Assembly: GCF_003284965.1 (NCBI RefSeq)
Contig: NZ_QMEW01000036.1
Coordinates: 1-44,063, forward strand
Direction: 5' to 3'
DNA: 44,063 bases
Source of the DNA: Mycolicibacterium sp. GF69
Lineage (GTDB): Bacteria > Actinomycetota > Actinomycetes > Mycobacteriales > Mycobacteriaceae
The position numbers were made by a program, and so were the translations under genes. The first letter of the stretch is position 1, and each line of letters opens with the position of its first letter. Positions 38,420-44,063 of the stretch are shown piece after piece. Below the pieces are notes generated by a model. It was not told the origin of the DNA. It did not search any database and worked only from the letters and a program-made list of their open reading frames with translations.

Positions 38420-39838
38420 TTGAGTACGCCCGCGGACAAGCAGCCTGAACTTCGGCGGGTCATGGGTCCGGGTCTGTTGCTGTTGTTCGTCGTCGGCGAC
38501 ATCCTCGGTACCGGTGTGTACGCCCTGACCGGCCAGGTCGCCGGCGAGGTGGGCGGGGCCGCCTGGTTGCCATTTCTGCTCGCCTTCACGATCGCGACGA
38601 TCACGGCGTTCTCCTACCTGGAACTGGTCACGAAGTATCCGCAGGCGGCGGGCGCAGCGCTGTACGCGCACAAGGCCTTCGGGATCCAGTTCTTCACCTT
38701 CCTCGTCGCCTTCGTGGTGATGTGTTCGGGTATCACGTCGGCGTCCACCGCGTCACAAGCGTTCGCGGCCAACCTGATCAAAGGTTTGGACCTCGACTGG
38801 GGCAAGGCGGGCATCGCCGTCATCGCACTGACCTTCATGGCTTTGCTTGCCGCGATCAACCTGCGAGGCGTCAGCGAGAGCGTCAAGCTCAACGTCGGCC
38901 TGACCGTCATCGAGATCACCGGCCTGATGATGGTGATCTTCGTCGGCCTGTGGGCGTTCACCCAGGCCGGCGACCATGATTTCTCGCGCATCGTGATGTT
39001 TGAAAGCAGCACGGAGCGAAGTACATTCGTCGCGGTCACGGCGGCGACATCGCTGGCCTTCTTCGCGATGGTCGGCTTCGAGGACTCGGTCAACATGGCC
39101 GAAGAGACCAAGGACCCGGTGCGGACCTTTCCGAAGGTCTTGCTGACCGGGCTGAGCATCGCGGGCGTCGTCTACATCCTGGTGTCGATCATCGCGGTGG
39201 CGCTGGTGCCGATCGGCGAATTGAAGGCGAGCAGCACGCCGCTGGTCGAGGTGGTCGAGGCGGCGGCGCCCGGGCTCCCGATCGACGAACTGTTCCCGTT
39301 CATCACGATGTTCGCGGTTTCGAACACCGCGCTGATCAACATGCTGATGGCCAGCCGGTTGATCTATGGGATGGCGCGCCAGCATGTGCTGCCGCCGGTC
39401 CTGGGTTCGGTGCACAAGACCCGCCACACGCCTTGGGTGGCAATCCTATTCACGACGCTCATTGCGTTCGGGCTGATCTTCTACGTCTCGACTTTCGCGA
39501 GCAGCAAGGCGCTCTCGGTGCTGGGTGGCACCACGTCGCTGCTGTTGCTGGCGGTGTTCGCGATGGTCAACGTCGCGGTGCTGGTCCTGCGTCGCGACGT
39601 GCGCAGCGACGGCGCGCACTTCCGGACGCCCACCGCACTGCCGGTGATCGGTTTCATCACGTCGCTGTATCTGGTCACGCCGCTGTCCGGCCGTCCCGGC
39701 ACGCAGTACGTGTTGGCCGGAATCCTGCTCGTGATCGGTGTCGTGCTCTTCGGAGTCACCATGACGATCAACAAGCAGCTCGGCATCAAGGAGTCGGGCA
39801 TCACCGATCCCACGCATCTGGCCCAGACGCCGGATTAG
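38420..39838 (+). CDS. APC-superfamily amino acid permease
   Basis: The start is a rare TTG at 38420, chosen because the perfect GAGGAGG at 38408-38414 lies 5 nt upstream and the protein then begins a few residues before the first membrane helix; earlier starts lie inside the TetR gene. The 472-residue protein has about 12 membrane helices and the APC helix-1 motif GDILGTGVYAL, plus FFAMVGFEDSVNMAEETKDPVRTFPK, the consensus amphipathic loop of the family. It is an H+-coupled importer or exchanger for an amino acid or amine. I do not recall it at this place in M. tuberculosis. Confidence 0.92.
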   Translation: MSTPADKQPELRRVMGPGLLLLFVVGDILGTGVYALTGQVAGEVGGAAWLPFLLAFTIATITAFSYLELVTKYPQAAGAALYAHKAFGIQFFTFLVAFVVMCSGITSASTASQAFAANLIKGLDLDWGKAGIAVIALTFMALLAAINLRGVSESVKLNVGLTVIEITGLMMVIFVGLWAFTQAGDHDFSRIVMFESSTERSTFVAVTAATSLAFFAMVGFEDSVNMAEETKDPVRTFPKVLLTGLSIAGVVYILVSIIAVALVPIGELKASSTPLVEVVEAAAPGLPIDELFPFITMFAVSNTALINMLMASRLIYGMARQHVLPPVLGSVHKTRHTPWVAILFTTLIAFGLIFYVSTFASSKALSVLGGTTSLLLLAVFAMVNVAVLVLRRDVRSDGAHFRTPTALPVIGFITSLYLVTPLSGRPGTQYVLAGILLVIGVVLFGVTMTINKQLGIKESGITDPTHLAQTPD

Positions 39839-40596
39839 CCGCCCAACGGCCTGCGGGGAGCGGGCGCCAACCCCGATGGCAACGTAGGCGTGACGATGTA
39901 TCCGGCTTCGCCGTCGCCGTAGATCGTGATGCCCTCGCGGCGCCGCTCGAAATACAGCGCGACGTAGGCACAGAGCACCGCGTCGACGGGATCCTCGCAG
40001 GCGTTGAGCTGAAAGGCCCTAACGCCCTCCTCGATTCGCTTGCGAAGTTCGCGCCAGGCCGCACTGCTGCGCACCCGCAGCCGCGGCGTCGCGTCGTCGA
40101 GCCCCTCGATCAGTTCGACCATCCGCAGCAACTCGGACTTGCGCTTGGCGACATCCTTGGAGCGCCGCTTGTACTTGAGGGTCCGACCGAGCTTGAACAG
40201 CGAAATCGTTGCCGCGTGCGGGTAGACCTCGAGCGCGCGTCGCTCGGCGTGCGAGTGCGGATCGGGGTCCAGCCCCAGCCGCCGGCAGAGCACTTCGGCA
40301 CGAGGCGGGTCGAAGAGAGGGTTGGCGGTGTTCGACGGCTGCGCGGTCGCTTCAAACCGCGCGAAATCGCGGTTGTAGAGGGTTTCGCCGAGCCGGTAGC
40401 CGCCGGGGTTGTTGACGACGAGGGGTGCGTCGATCGCCACGACGCAGGGACCGTCGACGAACGCAGCGAGAGCCGCCGCGATCTCGTCGTCGCCCACCGC
40501 CGCACCGACGTGCACGAGACGTCCGTCGTCGTCGAGGACCGCAACACCCGTTTGGTTCCTGTCCGCCCACGCGAGATCGAGCCCGACGAAGTACAT
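39835..40596 (-). CDS. DUF429-family protein (predicted RNase H-like fold)
   Basis: The 253-residue protein starts YFVGLDLAWADRNQTGVAVLDDDG, the acidic strand typical of DUF429, then VVAIDAPLVVNNPGGYRLGE with a second conserved Asp, LEVYPHAATISLF and NACEDPVDAVLCAYVALYF with a third acidic pair. This arrangement is that of RNase H-like nucleases, but no activity is known for the family. It is tail-to-tail with the permease (TTAG overlap) and divergent from purB, like Rv0776c. Confidence 0.85.
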   Translation of the reverse strand: MYFVGLDLAWADRNQTGVAVLDDDGRLVHVGAAVGDDEIAAALAAFVDGPCVVAIDAPLVVNNPGGYRLGETLYNRDFARFEATAQPSNTANPLFDPPRAEVLCRRLGLDPDPHSHAERRALEVYPHAATISLFKLGRTLKYKRRSKDVAKRKSELLRMVELIEGLDDATPRLRVRSSAAWRELRKRIEEGVRAFQLNACEDPVDAVLCAYVALYFERRREGITIYGDGEAGYIVTPTLPSGLAPAPRRPLGG

Positions 40597-40623
40597 CGGC
40601 CCAGCCTGCCCTACTCGGGGTCG

Positions 40624-40629
40624 TAAGCT
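40624..40629 (+). promoter_or_regulatory. -10 box (TAAGCT) of purB, leaderless type
   Basis: TAAGCT ends 8 nt before GTG 40638; no ribosome site is visible in the interval. Confidence 0.45.
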
Positions 40630-40637
40630 GTGTGTTC

Positions 40638-42056
40638 GTGACGATCCCCAACGTGCTGGCCAACCGGTATGCCAGCGAGGACATGGTGGCCATCTGGTCG
40701 CCGGAGGCCAAGGTCGTCGCGGAGCGCCGGCTGTGGCTGGCGGTGCTGCGCGCGCAGGCGGAGTTGGGGGTGGACGTACCCGTTTCGGTCGCCGACGACT
40801 ACGAGCGGGTGCTCGAGCAGGTCGACCTGGCGTCGATCGCGGCGCGCGAGCGGGTGCTGCGCCACGACGTCAAGGCGCGCATCGAGGAGTTCAACGCGCT
40901 GGCCGGCCACGAGCACGTGCACAAGGGCATGACGAGCCGCGACCTGACCGAGAACGTCGAGCAGCTGCAGATTCGCCGTTCGCTGGAGCTGGTGCATGCG
41001 CACGGTGTCGCGGTGGTGGCCCGGCTGGCCGAACGCGCGGTGCTGTACCGCGACCTGGTGATGGCCGGGCGTAGCCACAACGTCGCCGCGCAGGCCACCA
41101 CACTGGGTAAGCGGTTCGCCTCGGCGGCCGAGGAGACGCTGATCGCGCTGCAGCGGCTGCGCTCGTTGATCGACCGGTACCCGTTGCGGGGCGTCAAAGG
41201 CCCGATGGGTACCGCGCAAGACATGCTGGACCTGTTCGACGGGGATGCGTCGCGGCTCGCCGAGTTGGAACGGCGCGTCGCCGAATTCCTGGGTTTCACC
41301 GAGATTTTCACCAGCGTCGGGCAGGTGTACCCGCGATCGCTCGACCACGATGTCGTCTCCGCGCTGGTGCAGGTGGGCGCGGGGCCGTCGTCGCTGGCGC
41401 ACACCATCCGCCTGATGGCCGGCCACGAACTCGTCACCGAGGGCTTCGCGCCCGGTCAGGTCGGCTCGTCGGCGATGCCGCACAAGATGAACACGCGCTC
41501 GTGTGAGCGGGTGAACGGGCTTCAGGTGGTGCTGCGCGGTTATGCCTCGATGACGGCCGAACTCGCCGGCGCGCAATGGAATGAGGGCGACGTGTTCTGC
41601 TCGGTGGTGCGCCGGGTGGCGCTGCCGGACGCGTTCTTCGCCGTCGACGGGCAGATCGAGACGTTCCTGACCGTGCTCGACGAGTTCGGCGCCTACCCCG
41701 CGGTGATCCAGCGCGAGCTGGACCGCTACCTGCCGTTCCTCGCGACGACGCGGATCCTCATCGCCGCCGTGCGGGCAGGGGTGGGCCGCGAGACCGCCCA
41801 CGAGGTGATCAAGGAGCACGCCGTCGCGGTGGCTCTGGCGATGCGGGAGAAGGGTTCCGAACCCGATCTGCTGGACCGGTTGGCGGCCGACGCGCGCCTG
41901 CCGCTGGACCGGCCCGCGCTGGATGCGGCCCTGGCCGACAGACGGGCGTTCAGCGGTGCGGCCGGTGATCAGGTGGACCGGGTGGTCGAGGCGGTCGGCG
42001 AGTTGGTCAGCCGCTATCCCGAAGCGGCCAAATACACTTCGGGTGCCATCTTGTGA
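40638..42056 (+). CDS. purB: adenylosuccinate lyase
   Basis: GTG 40638 begins TIPNVLANRYASEDMVAIWSPEAKVVAERRLWLAVL, as in mycobacterial PurB, giving 472 residues. Conserved regions of the fumarase/aspartase superfamily are KGMTSRDLTENVEQLQ, AGRSHNVAAQATTLGKRFA and the signature loop GSSAMPHKMN with the catalytic Ser. It cleaves fumarate from SAICAR and adenylosuccinate in purine synthesis. The TGA overlaps the GTG of cyp126 (GTGA), so the two are translationally coupled. Confidence 0.98.
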   Translation: MTIPNVLANRYASEDMVAIWSPEAKVVAERRLWLAVLRAQAELGVDVPVSVADDYERVLEQVDLASIAARERVLRHDVKARIEEFNALAGHEHVHKGMTSRDLTENVEQLQIRRSLELVHAHGVAVVARLAERAVLYRDLVMAGRSHNVAAQATTLGKRFASAAEETLIALQRLRSLIDRYPLRGVKGPMGTAQDMLDLFDGDASRLAELERRVAEFLGFTEIFTSVGQVYPRSLDHDVVSALVQVGAGPSSLAHTIRLMAGHELVTEGFAPGQVGSSAMPHKMNTRSCERVNGLQVVLRGYASMTAELAGAQWNEGDVFCSVVRRVALPDAFFAVDGQIETFLTVLDEFGAYPAVIQRELDRYLPFLATTRILIAAVRAGVGRETAHEVIKEHAVAVALAMREKGSEPDLLDRLAADARLPLDRPALDAALADRRAFSGAAGDQVDRVVEAVGELVSRYPEAAKYTSGAIL

Positions 42057-43282
42057 GTCTGGCCGGCATCGACCTCACCGATCTGGACAACTTCGCCAAC
42101 GGGTTCCCGCACGACCTGTTCGCTGTGCATCGAAGTGAGGCGCCGGTGTACTGGCATGAGCCCACCGAGCACACCCCCGACGGGGAGGGGTTCTGGTCGG
42201 TCGCCAGCTACGCCGAAACCCTTGCGGTGTTTCGTGATCCGCAGACGTACTCGTCGGTGACAGGGGGCTCGCGCCCGTACGGTGGCACGCTGTTGCAGGA
42301 TCTCGCGATCGCCGGCCAGGTGCTCAACATGATGGACGACCCGCGGCATGCGCAGATCCGCCGGTTGGTCAGCAGTGGTTTGACGCCCCGGATGATCCGG
42401 CGGGTCGAGGACGATCTGCGTGCGCGGGCGCGGCGGCTGTTGGACTCGGTCAAGCCTGGTGAGCCGCTGGACTTCCTCGTCGACATCGCCGCCGAGTTGC
42501 CGATGCAGATGATCTGCATTCTGCTGGGAGTGCCCGAGTCCGAACGGCATTGGCTGTTCCACGCGATCGAGCCGCAGTTCGACTTCGGCGGGGCGCGTAA
42601 GGCCTCGGTCGGACAGATGTCCGCCGAAGAGGCCGGCTCGCGGATGTACACCTACGGCCAGGAGTTGATCGCCGCCAAACGAGCCGAACCGACCGACGAC
42701 ATGCTGTCGATGGTCGCGAACGCTTGCCTCGATGACACGGTGGACGACGGCGTGCTGTCCGACCTCGAGCTTTATCTTTTCTTCAGCCTGCTTTTCAGCG
42801 CCGGAGCCGAGACGACGCGAAACGCGGTCGCCGGTGGGCTGCTGGCGCTGATCGAGAATCCGGCGCAGATGGCAATGCTGCGTGACGATTTGGGGCTACT
42901 GCCGTCGGCGGTCGAGGAGATGGTGCGGTGGTCCTCGCCCTCGCCGTCGAAGCGGCGCACCGCGACCCGGGACGTGTCACTGGGGGGCCGCGGGATCTCG
43001 GCCGGTCAGAAGGTGCAGATCTGGGAGGGTTCGGCCAACCGCGACGAAACGGTGTTCGAGAATCCCGACGTTTTCGACATCGCCCGTAAACCCAACCCAC
43101 ACCTGGGTTTCGGCCAGGGTGTGCATTATTGCCTCGGCGCGAACCTCGCCCGGCTCGAGCTGCGCGTGCTGTTCGAAGAACTGCTGACCCGGTTCGCCGC
43201 AGCCACACTGGTCAAGCCGGTCGAGTGGACACGCAGCAACCGGCACACCGGGATTCGTCACCTGGTGGTCGAGTTGCGATGA
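42053..43282 (+). CDS. cyp126: cytochrome P450 CYP126
   Basis: The 409-residue P450 follows purB directly, as Rv0778 does. It has the I-helix SLLFSAGAETTRNAVAGGLLALIE, the ExxR helix VEEMVRWSSPSPSKRRTAT and the heme motif FGQGVHYCLGANLAR (Cys360). CYP126 binds azole-type ligands in M. tuberculosis, but its physiological substrate is unknown. The link with purB is conserved and the coding overlap means co-translation, though no purine substrate has been shown. Confidence 0.93.
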   Translation: MSLAGIDLTDLDNFANGFPHDLFAVHRSEAPVYWHEPTEHTPDGEGFWSVASYAETLAVFRDPQTYSSVTGGSRPYGGTLLQDLAIAGQVLNMMDDPRHAQIRRLVSSGLTPRMIRRVEDDLRARARRLLDSVKPGEPLDFLVDIAAELPMQMICILLGVPESERHWLFHAIEPQFDFGGARKASVGQMSAEEAGSRMYTYGQELIAAKRAEPTDDMLSMVANACLDDTVDDGVLSDLELYLFFSLLFSAGAETTRNAVAGGLLALIENPAQMAMLRDDLGLLPSAVEEMVRWSSPSPSKRRTATRDVSLGGRGISAGQKVQIWEGSANRDETVFENPDVFDIARKPNPHLGFGQGVHYCLGANLARLELRVLFEELLTRFAAATLVKPVEWTRSNRHTGIRHLVVELR

Positions 43283-43292
43283 GCGGTGGTTG

Positions 43293-44063
43293 GTGAAGCC
43301 GGACGCTTTCGCGTTCGTGATGGCGACCGGCATCGTGTCGATCGCCGCGGCCGACCACGGCCTCGCCCACATCAGTGGCGGGCTGGCCGTGTTGGCAGCG
43401 GCCGGGCTGGTGCTCCTCGTTGTCGTCGGGGCGATCTCCTGGGCCAGGCGGCCGCCGGACACGTCGGATCTCGATGTCACGATCGGCTCGTTCACGTTCG
43501 TCGCGGCGTGTGCCGTTCTCGACAACAGGCTGACGTCGATACCGGTCGTGGTGTGGACGTTGGGTGTCCTGGCGGCGCTGACGTGGCTGGCACTGAGCGT
43601 GCTGACGGCCCGGAACATGGCTGCCCGCTCCTGGAAACAACTGCAGGAGCGTGCGCGTGGTGCGTGGGAACTGTGCAGCGTCGGCACATCCGGGTTGACT
43701 ATCGTCGCGGTTGCGCTCGCACGCGAGACGGGCTGGCGCTTACTGCTGCTGATCGCCGTTGCGATCTGGGTGGTCGCGATCGTGCTCTACGTACTGATGA
43801 CCGCGCTGATTCTCGCGCGGGCGTTCGCTGCGCGGTTGGATCCCAACGGGTTCGAGCCGGATGCGTGGATTCTGATGGGCGCGCTGGCCATTGCCACCTT
43901 GGCCGGAGACCACGCGTCCTGGCTGAGGCCCGCGCGACGTGCTTGCGCGAGCGTGATGACGCCGTCCTGGCTCCGCAGATACTCATCGAGCACACTCCGA
44001 TGGACGCTTGCGGCCGCCCACCGGTTCCATCCGGAGCGATTTGTGGAGCCGCACCGGCGCTCA
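43293..44063 (+). CDS. TehA/TDT-type C4-dicarboxylate/tellurite transporter, open at window end
   Basis: GTG 43293, 10 nt after cyp126, begins KPDAFAFVMATGIVSIAAADHG, the first helix of the TehA/SLAC1 (TDT) family; further helices follow, including the segment ARGAWELCSVGTSGLTIVA and ending DAWILMGALAIATLAGDH. Family similarity stops at about 43911 (residue 207); the remaining 50 codons (SWLRPARRACASVMTPSW...) look unlike the family and are instead the complement of another gene start. The full family length is roughly 300 residues or more, so the C-terminal helices seem replaced. The frame stays open to the window edge. It is probably a truncated transporter gene. Confidence 0.7.
   Translation, partial: MKPDAFAFVMATGIVSIAAADHGLAHISGGLAVLAAAGLVLLVVVGAISWARRPPDTSDLDVTIGSFTFVAACAVLDNRLTSIPVVVWTLGVLAALTWLALSVLTARNMAARSWKQLQERARGAWELCSVGTSGLTIVAVALARETGWRLLLLIAVAIWVVAIVLYVLMTALILARAFAARLDPNGFEPDAWILMGALAIATLAGDHASWLRPARRACASVMTPSWLRRYSSSTLRWTLAAAHRFHPERFVEPHRRS
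43912..43993 (-). pseudogene. N-terminal fragment resembling an AbiEi-type (type IV antitoxin-like) protein
   Basis: Read leftwards from GTG 43993, the first 27 codons give LDEYLRSQDGVITLAQARRAGLSQDA, which resembles the conserved N-terminal helix-turn-helix of mycobacterial AbiEi/DUF559-type proteins. After about 43912 the frame continues only as the antisense of the transporter. It therefore looks like a 5' remnant joined to a 3'-truncated transporter gene. Alternatively the protein similarity is fortuitous. Only 27 residues support this. Confidence 0.4.

Overview
The window is high-GC DNA with mycobacterial gene content, most likely from a fast-growing Mycolicibacterium-type species. Gene order from 15.4 to 43.3 kb follows what I recall of the M. 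tuberculosis block Rv0757 to Rv0778: phoP-phoR, HIT protein, KSI-like protein, adhB, NTF2-like protein, ferredoxin, cyp51, SDR, cyp123, TetR, aldA, SDR, HIBADH-like dehydrogenase, CMD protein, purD, esterase, TetR, DUF429 protein, purB, cyp126. Ortholog names rest on recalled sequence similarity plus this order; no database search was run.

Layout. 1-650 is the tail of a 3-hydroxyisobutyrate dehydrogenase-type enzyme. 681-4507 is a copper/heme-type cassette: small membrane protein, PepSY membrane protein, PCu(A)C lipoprotein and Tat-exported dye-decolorizing peroxidase. 4502-8688 is a compact catabolic operon (flavin monooxygenase, CoA-transferase, CitE-like lyase) read away from a GntR/FCD regulator, with an inverted-repeat operator between them. 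8.7-11.3 kb is a cobalamin riboswitch and metE. 11.3-14.5 kb holds DUF5313 and MarR genes, a 51-codon acidic ORF, a SigF-family sigma gene behind a SigF-type promoter, tRNA-Thr(UGU), an HNH nuclease and a small hypothetical. 14.5-18.0 kb is a decapeptide-repeat protein divergent from phoPR, then a HIT protein. 18.0-27.0 kb is a 13E12/DUF222 HNH protein followed (reading leftwards from 27 kb) by the tightly packed TetR-cyp123-SDR-cyp51-ferredoxin-NTF2-adhB-KSI-SDR operon. 27.1-31.9 kb is the divergent aldA-SDR-dehydrogenase-CMD-unknown operon. 32.0-35.5 kb holds a lipoprotein, an EspA/EspE-like secreted-effector candidate with C-terminal repeats, a TetR and a CYP125-like P450. 35.6-43.3 kb is purD, esterase, TetR, APC permease, DUF429 protein, purB and cyp126. 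From 43.3 kb to the end runs a TehA-like transporter whose homology stops where an antisense AbiEi-type gene start appears.

How the genes work together. The two divergent oxidation operons at 20-32 kb look co-regulated: near-identical GGACA-NN-TGTCC palindromes lie on the TetR start codon and in the aldA leader. Together they hold two P450s with a ferredoxin, a mycofactocin-type alcohol dehydrogenase, an aldehyde dehydrogenase and several SDRs, which fits stepwise oxidation of a lipophilic alcohol or sterol-like compound. The window is also rich in leaderless-type starts (a TANNNT box 6-8 nt before the start codon) and in convergent pairs whose stop codons overlap. No CRISPR array, insertion sequence or rRNA was seen.
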